Shown here one piece after another: positions 56,120-62,922 of a stretch of DNA of 64,000 nt. The stretch is from Flavobacterium turcicum. GTDB taxonomy: Bacteria > Bacteroidota > Bacteroidia > Flavobacteriales > Flavobacteriaceae. Under the pieces are notes generated by a model, which was not told the DNA's origin, did no database searches, and was given only the letters and a program-made list of their open reading frames with translations. How positions within the stretch are numbered: the stretch's first letter is position 1; the number at the start of each line of letters is the position of its first letter. The position numbers and the translations under genes were made by a program. The stretch spans positions 806,001-870,000 of the forward strand of contig NZ_JAAOBY010000001.1 in NCBI RefSeq assembly GCF_011365745.1. Direction: 5' to 3'.

Positions 56120-56956
56120 TTATTTTAATTCAAGTTTTACTTTATCCATAAACCATTCCGGTTGATCGTACATAACAAAATGAGCGGAGTTTGCTGCATA
56201 CTCAATTTTAACAGAAGGCAGGTTTTCATACTGGGCTTTATAGGTTTTTTGTACTGTGGTAAGATCTGGATTTGAAGCAGCTAAAATTACAACAGGAATT
56301 TTAATTTTAGAAATTTCTTTTCGTAGGTCTAAATTTAGCATGTCGATATAACCGTGAACGTAAGTTTTTCGATCCACAAGACGCATCCATTCATTGATAG
56401 TCTTTTGTTTTTCTTTGTTCATACACATAAAAGAAGTGGATTGCGAATTCATTCCTTCAAACGCTTTTTGATCCATAGTCATCATCATTTTACTTTGCGT
56501 ATTGTCATACGGTATAATTTCTCCTTTGTAGTTAGGTATCATTAAAGCGGCAGTCGCAGGCAAAGCATCAACAATAATTAATTTTTTGAACAAATTGGTT
56601 TCCTGAGAGGCTAACCACAAACTTAAAGTACCTCCTAAGCTATGACCAATTAATGTAGCATTCTTTATTTTTTTTGTTTTTACATAGGAAATGATCTGAT
56701 CTTTGATGGTAGCCAACCAAGGGGTTTCAATAGGTGGGACATTCCCAAATCCAGCAAAAGTAAAAATATGACATTCGTTGTTTTTAGAAAGTTCTGCCAC
56801 TGTTTCATTCCAAACTTCTCCGGTGCAGCCAAAACCAGGAAACAACATTACGGGAGCTCCTTTTCCTTTTACCTCTACTTTGAAGGCGGTTTGCGCAAAA
56901 ACAGATTTTGAGATCAAAAGGAAAAATGCAATAATTAAAATAGATTTCGTTTTCAT
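56120..56956 (-). CDS. Secreted alpha/beta-fold hydrolase
   Basis: 278-residue exported hydrolase. Signal peptide MKTKSILIIAFFLLISKSVFAQ, oxyanion segment LFPGFGCTGEVW, nucleophile elbow GHSLGG, a C-terminal His in SAHFVMYDQPEWF. Family as in alpha/beta hydrolase fold-1; substrate unknown. ATG 56956 starts the signal peptide; an upstream in-frame GTG-type start would add 14 residues without a family match. First gene of the operon with the ECF sigma factor. Confidence 0.85.
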   Translation of the reverse strand: MKTKSILIIAFFLLISKSVFAQTAFKVEVKGKGAPVMLFPGFGCTGEVWNETVAELSKNNECHIFTFAGFGNVPPIETPWLATIKDQIISYVKTKKIKNATLIGHSLGGTLSLWLASQETNLFKKLIIVDALPATAALMIPNYKGEIIPYDNTQSKMMMTMDQKAFEGMNSQSTSFMCMNKEKQKTINEWMRLVDRKTYVHGYIDMLNLDLRKEISKIKIPVVILAASNPDLTTVQKTYKAQYENLPSVKIEYAANSAHFVMYDQPEWFMDKVKLELK

Positions 56957-56998
56957 AAGATGTAATTTTTTAAAGTTTACCTTTTGATACAATACCAT

Positions 56999-57450
56999 AT
57001 TAATTGTTACCTCAAAAAAGCCTTTTTTTTTAATTTATTTTTTAGAGAATCAATTTTTGGATTTAAAGGCAAGAAAATCAGGGTGATTGTGAGTTTTTTA
57101 AAAGCAAAAAACACCAGCTTTTTCAAGTGGTGTTTTCGTAATAGTTCCCGCTTTCTCACAAAAGCACCTTATCAAAAGCTATGCGAACGTCTCCGACTTC
57201 GCACGCGCAAACTGAATAAGCTTAATTAAATCTGATGTAACCGCAGATTCGCAGATTGAATAATACCATAATCTGCGAATTTGCGGTAAAAAAATATTTT
57301 AAATGGCGCGAAGTCGGAGGCATTTGCTAAGCAAGGCCTTTCAAATTGCTCTCCTAGCTCTCTCATAAAAGCACCTTATCGAAAGATGTGCGAATGTCTT
57401 CGACTTCGCACCCTTAATCTATAACAATTTTCATTAAAGCTAATATAAAC
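56999..57450. other. Repeat-rich, gene-free region
   Basis: No gene. It holds a terminator-like hairpin AACACCAGC/GTGGTGTT (57108-57136) followed by TAATAGTTCCCGC, which recalls the tRNA-fMet 3' end; GTGCGAA-type hairpins at 57181-57204, 57306-57327 (inverted) and 57388-57411; and the 18-bp inverted repeat at 57240-57287. Confidence 0.7.
57240..57287. repeat. Eighteen-bp inverted repeat
   Basis: ACCGCAGATTCGCAGATT (57240-57257) and AATCTGCGAATTTGCGGT (57270-57287), one mismatch, 12-bp spacer. No T run on either outward side in terminator position. Confidence 0.85.
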
Positions 57451-57546
57451 AAAAAAAGCTCCAGATTTCTCTGAAGCTTTCTAGTAGTCCGCCGTAGCGG
57501 AGACTCGAAATTGTGTCCGCCGCGGCGGATAAGAGCCCGACGAGTT
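57451..57546 (-). repeat. tRNA-fMet-like copy A with two inserted palindromes
   Basis: Block by block it follows the tRNA-fMet terminator and 3' half: AAAGCTCCAGATTTCTCTGA, CTAGTAG, GACTCGAA, TTGTG, GAGCCCGACGAG. Where the tRNA has CGGGAACAGG and ACCTTCGGGT, this copy has TCCGCCGTAGCGGA (57488-57501) and TCCGCCGCGGCGGA (57516-57529). Its border lies three bases from the GIY-YIG stop codon. Confidence 0.8.
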
Positions 57547-57547
57547 T

Positions 57548-57799
57548 TTATTTTAGAATTAAGTTTTTAATAAACTCTCTTCCAATTCCTGACTTTAAAT
57601 ATTTTTCTCTTTTCATGGCTTCAGCTTTAGAAGAGAAAAATTCAACATGAATTACAGTCCAAGGTCTAAATTTCAAGGTGTATCCTTTAGTGCCTAAAAC
57701 GTTATGTGATTTGAAACGTTCTATGAGGTTAGATGTAAATCCGGTATAGTTTTTATTGAATTTTTCAGAATATAAAATGTAAACCACAAATTCATCCAT
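57548..57799 (-). CDS. Small GIY-YIG nuclease domain protein
   Basis: 83-residue single-domain GIY-YIG (URI-type) protein. The motif is VYILYSEKFNKNYTGFT, with the usual Arg in LIERFKSHN and Glu in the KREKYLKSGIGRE segment. Members of this group are common in Bacteroidota; function is not established, although the fold is that of homing and repair nucleases. It lies between two tRNA-fMet-like repeats and downstream of the tRNA promoter, with no clear promoter of its own. Confidence 0.88.
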   Translation of the reverse strand: MDEFVVYILYSEKFNKNYTGFTSNLIERFKSHNVLGTKGYTLKFRPWTVIHVEFFSSKAEAMKREKYLKSGIGREFIKNLILK

Positions 57800-57825
57800 G
57801 ATAGAAAGTTTTTAAAAACAAAAAA

Positions 57826-57910
57826 CACCAGCTTTTTCTGAAGCTTTTATAGTAGTCTCGCACTGGTGGAGACTCGTATCTGTGTCCGCCGTGGCGGATA
57901 TGAGCCCTCC
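57826..57910 (-). repeat. tRNA-fMet-like copy B with palindromes
   Basis: TTTCTGAAGCTTTTATAGTAG, GACTCG, CTGTG and TATGAGCCC follow the tRNA 3' half in order (first block quoted without its last base in the tRNA). The two variable positions hold TCTCGCACTGGTGGA (a degraded palindrome) and TCCGCCGTGGCGGA (57885-57898). It lies 11-27 bp upstream of the GIY-YIG start. Confidence 0.75.
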
Positions 57911-57960
57911 TAATTCGTGTCGACAATCTGAATCAAGCTTCATTAAAGCTAAGATAAACA

Positions 57961-57991
57961 AAAAAAAGCTTCAGATTTCTCTGAAGCTTTT
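57961..57991 (-). terminator. Terminator of tRNA-fMet
   Basis: Perfect 12-bp stem AAAAGCTTCAGA/TCTGAAGCTTTT (57964-57975, 57980-57991) with a 4-nt loop and a T run on the minus strand, five bases after the tRNA. Confidence 0.9.
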
Positions 57992-57995
57992 CTAG

Positions 57996-58068
57996 TAGCG
58001 GGAACAGGACTCGAACCTGTGACCTTCGGGTTATGAGCCCGACGAGCTGCCTACTGCTCTATCCCGCG
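57996..58068 (-). tRNA. Initiator tRNA-Met (CAU)
   Basis: 73-nt cloverleaf on the minus strand: acceptor CGCGGGA/TCCCGCT, anticodon loop CTCATAA giving CAU. The anticodon stem carries three G-C pairs (TCGGG/CCCGA), the hallmark of initiator tRNA, and the first acceptor position is unpaired. That mismatch is C1-U72, not the usual bacterial C1-A72. CCA is not encoded. A damaged copy lies between it and the promoter. Confidence 0.93.
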
Positions 58069-58091
58069 ATATATTTTTAATCAATGTTTCA

Positions 58092-58152
58092 GAACCTGTG
58101 TCCGCCGTGGCGGATATGAAACCTTACGAAAGCTTTATTGCTCTATCCCGCG
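58092..58152 (-). pseudogene. Degenerate initiator-tRNA copy adjacent to the promoter
   Basis: Keeps the tRNA 5' end (CGCGGGATAGAGCA, minus strand 58152-58139), the CAT anticodon context and the CACAGGTTC piece of the T arm. The anticodon stem no longer pairs, the part after the anticodon is replaced by the palindrome TCCGCCGTGGCGGA (58101-58114), and the acceptor 3' end is missing. It cannot form a tRNA. Confidence 0.8.
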
Positions 58153-58164
58153 TTGTTTCGGGTG

Positions 58165-58194
58165 CAAAGATAGTCATAAATTTGATAAATACAA
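58165..58194 (-). promoter_or_regulatory. Promoter of the tRNA-fMet region
   Basis: On the minus strand, TTG (58194-58192), 19-bp spacer, TATCTTTG (58172-58165), exact to TAnnTTTG. Transcription would begin just before the degenerate tRNA copy (58152) and continue into the intact tRNA. Confidence 0.65.
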
Positions 58195-58355
58195 TTTTAT
58201 TTTTTAAAAATCTCTGGTTGTTAGATAAACTATTAGTAATAAGTCGGTTATGTTTTTTTTTTTTTTGAATATCTTATAGTGAAGGAAATCATATAACAAT
58301 AAACAATTATTGTATAACTGCAATTAGTGAACTTGAAGCACCTTTGTAAAGCGCT

Positions 58356-58472
58356 ATGCAAAACTTAAAAGTTAAGTTTTTGGAGCGTTTTTACACAACA
58401 GACGATGTAATATTGGTGTTTAAAGACCACAAGTATAATTTCTATTTTGTTGGTTTTACTAATTTGAAATAA
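58356..58472 (+). CDS. Possible 38-residue small protein
   Basis: Open frame MQNLKVKFLERFYTTDDV... ending TNLK, with normal-looking codons, nine bases before the next gene and in the same direction. I recognise no family. It may be a real small gene cotranscribed with the membrane protein, or chance. Confidence 0.3.
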   Translation: MQNLKVKFLERFYTTDDVILVFKDHKYNFYFVGFTNLK

Positions 58473-58480
58473 ATAAGATT

Positions 58481-58675
58481 ATGAATTTAAAGAGAATTTT
58501 TGGAGGACTGTTAACTGTTCTTGGAATTGCAGGTTTAGTCTATACTGCCATTGTTTTTACCAATACATCAGGTGAAACAAAAGATATTAAGTCACTAATT
58601 GTATATGGGGTTTTAGGATTTGTCTTTTTTTTGACCGGAATTGGTTTGGTAAAAAACACCAAGGACGAAGCTTAG
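58481..58675 (+). CDS. Small two-helix membrane protein
   Basis: 64-residue protein with two hydrophobic segments (about residues 6-27 and 38-57) and short charged ends; the pattern RIFGGLLTVLGIAGLVYTA resembles small flavobacterial membrane proteins of unknown role. No motif suggests a function. Confidence 0.65.
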   Translation: MNLKRIFGGLLTVLGIAGLVYTAIVFTNTSGETKDIKSLIVYGVLGFVFFLTGIGLVKNTKDEA

Positions 58676-58845
58676 CATTAATTTGACTTCTAAATTCTGG
58701 TATTTTAGACATTAAGGGCACGTTTCAAAATTTTAAAGTTTGATAGGCAATTACGTTAAGGAATATTTTGTATTCCCTTGCTCTAGCTTGAATGCTTAAT
58801 TAAAAATAAATATTCAAATGTGGTGCCGTATATTGAATTCCGTTG
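58676..58845. other. Gap before the short promoter-terminator unit
   Basis: No gene or repeat visible. Confidence 0.4.
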
Positions 58846-58910
58846 TACCTTTGTCTGCAAAATGTCAAGGTGTTACAGTAGTAGCCTCAGTGTAAAATTG
58901 AGGTTTTTTT
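58846..58910 (+). promoter_or_regulatory. Short promoter-terminator unit upstream of era, small RNA or attenuator
   Basis: TACCTTTG (58846-58853) is an exact TAnnTTTG box. About 32 bp later come CCTCA/TGAGG (58885-58903) and seven T residues. A transcript would be about 50 nt long. It is either an independent small RNA or an attenuated era leader. A second box, TATTTTTG at 58953-58960, lies nearer era. Confidence 0.4.
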
Positions 58911-58979
58911 ATGCTTTTAAATTGGTAATTTTAAAGTAGAAATGCTACATAATATTTTTGACTTAAATTATTTTAAAAT

Positions 58980-59861
58980 ATGTCACATAAAGCAGGTTTT
59001 GTAAACATCATCGGGAATCCAAATGTTGGTAAATCAACATTAATGAATGCCTTTGTTGGAGAGCGATTATCAATTATTACTTCAAAAGCACAAACAACTC
59101 GTCATAGAATTCTAGGTATTGTAAACGGTGAGGATTTTCAATTGATCTTATCGGATACGCCAGGAATCATTAAACCAGCCTATGAAATGCAGGAATCGAT
59201 GATGAATTTCGTGAAATCGGCTTTTGAAGATGCTGATGTCTTGATTTACATGGTCGAAATAGGGGAGCAGGAACTTAAGGATGAGGCGTTTTTTAATAAA
59301 ATCATTCACTCGAAAATTCCAGTTTTGCTATTACTTAACAAAATTGACAATTCAAACCAAGAACAATTAGAGCAACAAGTGGCTTTTTGGACAGCCAAAG
59401 TGCCGAATGCTGAAATATACCCAATATCAGCCTTGCAAAATTTTAATGTTCCTGAGGTTTTTCAAAGAATCATTACACTTTTGCCAGAGTCGCCAGCGTA
59501 TTATCCAAAAGATCAGCTTACGGATAAGCCAGAACGTTTTTTTGTGAATGAAACCATTCGTGAAAAAATCTTGTTGAATTACAGCAAAGAGATTCCGTAT
59601 GCAGTTGAAATTGTTACTGAAGAATTTTTTGAAGACGACAATATCATTCGTATTCGTTCTTTGATTATGGTGGAACGCGAAACTCAAAAAGGAATTGTGA
59701 TTGGTCATAAAGGTGCCGCTTTAAAAAAGGTAGGAACTGAGGCGCGTGAAGATTTAGAGAAGTTCTTTGGAAAACAAATTCACATTGAACTTTACGTAAA
59801 AGTGAACAAAAACTGGAGAAGTAACGCGAATATGTTGAAGCGTTTTGGGTATAATCAGTAG
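58980..59861 (+). CDS. era: GTPase Era
   Basis: 293-residue GTPase involved in 16S rRNA maturation and 30S assembly. G1 [15 protein letters not shown]3 DTPGI and G4 NKID are visible; the C-terminal KH domain includes [22 protein letters not shown]. Length is standard. Its stop codon overlaps the first unit of a heptamer array. Confidence 0.96.
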   Translation: MSHKAGFVNIIGNPNVGKSTLMNAFVGERLSIITSKAQTTRHRILGIVNGEDFQLILSDTPGIIKPAYEMQESMMNFVKSAFEDADVLIYMVEIGEQELKDEAFFNKIIHSKIPVLLLLNKIDNSNQEQLEQQVAFWTAKVPNAEIYPISALQNFNVPEVFQRIITLLPESPAYYPKDQLTDKPERFFVNETIREKILLNYSKEIPYAVEIVTEEFFEDDNIIRIRSLIMVERETQKGIVIGHKGAALKKVGTEAREDLEKFFGKQIHIELYVKVNKNWRSNANMLKRFGYNQ

Positions 59862-60020
59862 TGATTAGTGAAAAGTGAGAAGTGAGAGGTGAGGAGTGAA
59901 AAGTGAGAAGTGAAAAGTGAGAAGTGAGGAGTGAGAAGTGAGGAGTGAGAGGTGAGGAGTGAGAAGTGAGAAGTGAGAAGTGAGAAGTGAAAAGTGAGAG
60001 GTGAGGAGTGAGGAGTGAAT
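59860..60020 (+). repeat. Degenerate heptamer array (AGTGARA)
   Basis: About 23 purine-rich 7-bp units (AGTGAAA, AGTGAGA, AGTGAGG, GGTGAGG). Same family as 16024-16120. It begins at the era stop codon. Confidence 0.95.
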
Positions 60021-60060
60021 TGATGGTAATTTTTTAGTTTTCATTTAAATGCAATATTTA

Positions 60061-60101
60061 AAATCAGTACTAGAGTTAGTCTCTTGTACTGATTTTTTTT
60101 T
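60061..60101 (+). terminator. Terminator after era and the heptamer array
   Basis: AAATCAGTAC/GTACTGATTT stem (60061-60070, 60086-60095) and a T run. Confidence 0.88.
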
Positions 60102-60250
60102 AGCCCAGAGCGAAAAGGAAACCCCGCAGCGAAAAAAGGATGCTGTTGTTGCGCGTACAGAGCGACCAAAGGAAGCTCCTGCACGGGCTTTGCAACAGCT
60201 CCTTGAGGCGCGAGGAGTTGTACTGTAGCGCTGGATTAGCTCCTGAAAAT
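60102..60250 (-). repeat. Interspersed palindromic element, copy 2
   Basis: Bounded by TAGCCCAGAGCG and GGATTAGCTCCTGAAAA, containing AGCGACCAAAGGAAGCT at 60161-60177, the complement of 11881-11897. Higher G+C than its surroundings. No gene. Confidence 0.65.
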
Positions 60251-60292
60251 TTTAAAAGCGATAAAAATATTTTGATAAATAATGTATTTTTA

Positions 60293-60321
60293 TTGTTTTT
60301 CAATAAATATTGATATATTTG
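60293..60321 (+). promoter_or_regulatory. Promoter of the DUF2975 operon
   Basis: TTG (60293-60295), 18-bp spacer, TATATTTG (60314-60321), exact. Twenty-six bp before the ATG. Confidence 0.55.
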
Positions 60322-60347
60322 TGTTTTAATTTTAAATACTTTGTATC

Positions 60348-60896
60348 ATGTCTAGAAAAACCAATTTTGTTTTTAAAGTACTGCAAGTGGTATCTTGGAT
60401 TATTTTTGTAGGGCTTTGCATCCAGGCGGGTGGCTTTATTTTCAACACTGTTTTTACTTTAATGTTTAATCCTGCTGGGGCAAGTAAGTTTTGGACAGAA
60501 GTTGATTTGGCAGCTTTGTATCATTTCAACCAGTCGTATTATGTGACTTTGACCGTTTTAATGTGCATTGTTTCGGTGTTGAAATCGGTATTGTTTTACA
60601 CTATTGTACTTGTTTTTCACAGTAAAAAAATTGATTTGGCACAGCCTTTTAATGATTCTCTAAAGAAATTTATTGATTTGGTGGCTAGTATTTCTTTTGG
60701 AATTGGGTTGTTTTCATTGTGGGGAGCAGGCTTTACAAAGAATTTGATTCAAGACGGACTACAAATGCCTAATGTTGCTGATTTAAGTTTTGGTGGTGGT
60801 GATGTGTGGTGGTTTACGAGTGTCATTTTATTGGTAATTGGGCAAATTATAAAAAAGGGAATCGAAATGCAGCAAGAAAACGAACTAACCATTTAA
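60348..60896 (+). CDS. DUF2975 family membrane protein
   Basis: 182-residue protein with four hydrophobic segments, beginning MSRKTNFVFKVLQVVSWI. DUF2975 proteins are typically encoded with a small YozG-type regulator, as here with a 3-bp gap. Function unknown; a sensor or effector controlled by the regulator is possible. Confidence 0.85.
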   Translation: MSRKTNFVFKVLQVVSWIIFVGLCIQAGGFIFNTVFTLMFNPAGASKFWTEVDLAALYHFNQSYYVTLTVLMCIVSVLKSVLFYTIVLVFHSKKIDLAQPFNDSLKKFIDLVASISFGIGLFSLWGAGFTKNLIQDGLQMPNVADLSFGGGDVWWFTSVILLVIGQIIKKGIEMQQENELTI

Positions 60897-60899
60897 GTT

Positions 60900-61109
60900 A
60901 TGGCAATAATTGTAAACCTAGATGTGATGATGGCCAAGCGCAAGATGTCATTGAACGAGCTTTCGGAGAAGGTGGATTTGACCTTGTCAAATTTATCCAT
61001 ATTAAAAACAGGAAAGGCTAAGGCGGTTCGTTTTAGTACTTTGGAGGCTATTTGTAAAGCCTTAGATTGCCAGCCAGGCGATATTTTAGAATATTCGAAG
61101 AACGAATAA
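60900..61109 (+). CDS. YozG-type small HTH regulator
   Basis: 69-residue Cro/CI-like DNA-binding protein with almost nothing beyond the HTH: MMAKRKMSLNELSEKVDLTL, LSILKTGKAKAVRFSTLEAI and CQPGDILEY. Cotranscribed with the DUF2975 gene. Probably regulates its own operon. Confidence 0.9.
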   Translation: MAIIVNLDVMMAKRKMSLNELSEKVDLTLSNLSILKTGKAKAVRFSTLEAICKALDCQPGDILEYSKNE

Positions 61110-61195
61110 ATACAAAGGCTAGTGGTGCCGTTGTGAGTTTTGTTTTGAAGATGAGGTGATTAGGTTTTGCCAATGTGGCTAATATTCGAAAAAAA

Positions 61196-61226
61196 TTGAT
61201 AATCACGCTTTTAAACACTACCTTTG
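61196..61226 (+). promoter_or_regulatory. Promoter of der
   Basis: TTG (61196-61198), 20-bp spacer, TACCTTTG (61219-61226), an exact consensus match. Fifty-four bp before ATG 61280; it makes in-frame starts before the promoter unlikely. Confidence 0.7.
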
Positions 61227-61279
61227 CCACCCGAAACGGAAAAATAAGGTTTCGGAAAAACGAATTTTCAAATTATATT

Positions 61280-62590
61280 ATGAATAACATTGTTGCGATA
61301 GTAGGAAGACCTAATGTAGGGAAATCGACCCTTTTTAATAGGCTGATACAAAGAAGAGAAGCTATTGTAGATTCAGTATCTGGGGTGACCCGCGATAGAA
61401 ACTATGGTAAAAGCGAGTGGAACGGAAAAGAATTTTCTGTAATTGATACCGGAGGATACATAAAAGGTTCTGATGACGTGTTTGAGGGCGAGATCCGCAA
61501 GCAAGTTGAACTGGCTATTGATGAGGCCGATGTAATCATTTTTGTGGTTGATGTTGAGGAAGGCATTACGCCTATGGATGATGTTGTGGCGCGCTTGTTG
61601 CGTAAAGTGACTAAGCCGGTTTTGCTAGCCGTAAACAAGGTTGACAACGCCATGCGTGAGAAAGATGCCTTAGAGTTTTACAACTTAGGTTTAGGAGATT
61701 ATTTTACTTTTGCGAGTATATCAGGTAGTGGAACTGGAGATTTATTAGATGCTTTAATTGATGCTTTCCCAGTAAAACCAGAACCTGTTCAAGAGGAAGT
61801 GGTATTGCCACGTTTTGCAGTAGTTGGGCGACCAAATGCTGGTAAATCAAGTTTTATCAATGCCTTGATTGGTAAAGAACGTTTTATGGTTACGGACATT
61901 GCGGGTACAACGCGTGATGCTATTGATACAAAGTTTGACCGTTTTGGGTTTGAATTTAACTTGGTGGATACGGCGGGAATTCGTCGTAAGGCTAAGGTAA
62001 AAGAAGATTTAGAATTTTACTCGGTAATGCGTTCTGTGCGTGCTATTGAACATGCAGATATTTGTATCCTTGTTATTGATGCCACACGTGGATTTGAAGG
62101 ACAAGACCAAAGTATTTTTTGGTTGGCCGAAAAAAACCGCAAAGGTGTTGTAATCTTAGTAAACAAATGGGATTTGGTTGAAAAAGATACCATGTCAACC
62201 CGCGATTACGAAGAAAAAATCAAGAAAGAATTAATGCCGTTTACGGATGTGCCTATTCTTTTTGTTTCGGCATTGACCAAGCAGCGTTTGCTAAAAGCAT
62301 TAGAAGCTACGGTAAAAGTGTATGAAAACAGACAGCAGCGTATTGCGACATCTAAATTTAACGAATTCATGCTTAAGGTAATTGAGGCTTATCCGCCACC
62401 AGCTACCAAAGGGAAATATGTGAAAATTAAATATTGCATGCAGTTGCCTACACAAACGCCTCAGTTTGTGTTTTTTGCCAACATGCCACAATATGTTAAG
62501 GAACCGTACAAACGTTACCTTGAAAATAAAATTAGAGAAAATTGGGATTTTTCAGGAGTGCCAATCGATATTTATATTAGAGAGAAATAA
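61280..62590 (+). CDS. der: GTPase Der (EngA)
   Basis: 436-residue double-GTPase needed for 50S subunit assembly. Two G domains: first G1 [14 protein letters not shown] (about residue 9) and DTGGY; second [14 protein letters not shown] (about 182) and DTAGI. A C-terminal KH-like domain follows. ATG 61280 gives the normal family length; the frame is open upstream to 61175 but that crosses the promoter. Confidence 0.96.
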   Translation: MNNIVAIVGRPNVGKSTLFNRLIQRREAIVDSVSGVTRDRNYGKSEWNGKEFSVIDTGGYIKGSDDVFEGEIRKQVELAIDEADVIIFVVDVEEGITPMDDVVARLLRKVTKPVLLAVNKVDNAMREKDALEFYNLGLGDYFTFASISGSGTGDLLDALIDAFPVKPEPVQEEVVLPRFAVVGRPNAGKSSFINALIGKERFMVTDIAGTTRDAIDTKFDRFGFEFNLVDTAGIRRKAKVKEDLEFYSVMRSVRAIEHADICILVIDATRGFEGQDQSIFWLAEKNRKGVVILVNKWDLVEKDTMSTRDYEEKIKKELMPFTDVPILFVSALTKQRLLKALEATVKVYENRQQRIATSKFNEFMLKVIEAYPPPATKGKYVKIKYCMQLPTQTPQFVFFANMPQYVKEPYKRYLENKIRENWDFSGVPIDIYIREK

Positions 62591-62596
62591 GACTAG

Positions 62597-62625
62597 AAAC
62601 CACTTTGTAACGAAGTGGTTTTTTT
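62597..62625 (+). terminator. Proximal terminator of der
   Basis: AAACCACTT/AAGTGGTTT stem, loop TGTAACG, T run; six bases after the stop codon. Confidence 0.88.
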
Positions 62626-62640
62626 GTTGAGACAAATTCC

Positions 62641-62674
62641 AAAAGCCCAAGATTTGATTCTTGGGCTTTTTTTG
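62641..62674 (+). terminator. Second terminator after der
   Basis: AAAGCCCAAGA/TCTTGGGCTTT stem followed by a T run. Tandem with the previous one. Confidence 0.88.
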
Positions 62675-62769
62675 TAGTATTTATTTCCTATTAACGGATT
62701 TATTAACCGTTTGTAGATTTTTTATTTTTACTGTAATTGTTGTAGTTATATTCGTAGAAATAAGAGTTA

Positions 62770-62797
62770 TTGAACTGAAAGGAGCTATCTATATTTG
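62770..62797 (+). promoter_or_regulatory. Candidate promoter of the kinase gene
   Basis: TTG (62770-62772), 17-bp spacer, TATATTTG (62790-62797), exact -7 box. The leader to the ATG is long, about 120 bp, and otherwise featureless. Confidence 0.5.
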
Positions 62798-62922
62798 GGT
62801 AGATTGGAATTATTTCATGGTTCATATATATTAGTTAGCAGTAATTCGAAAATTTCGTGGTACAATAACTTCGTAGTTTAACAATAAAGTCTTGATTTTT
62901 AGAAAAGTAAAAAAATAAAAAA

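Noticed and set aside
56984..57229. Open frame of about 81 codons in the repeat region
   Set aside because: It runs through hairpin repeats and a tRNA-like fragment; composition is not gene-like.
61175..61279. N-terminal extension of Der
   Set aside because: It would cross an exact-consensus promoter; family length fits ATG 61280.
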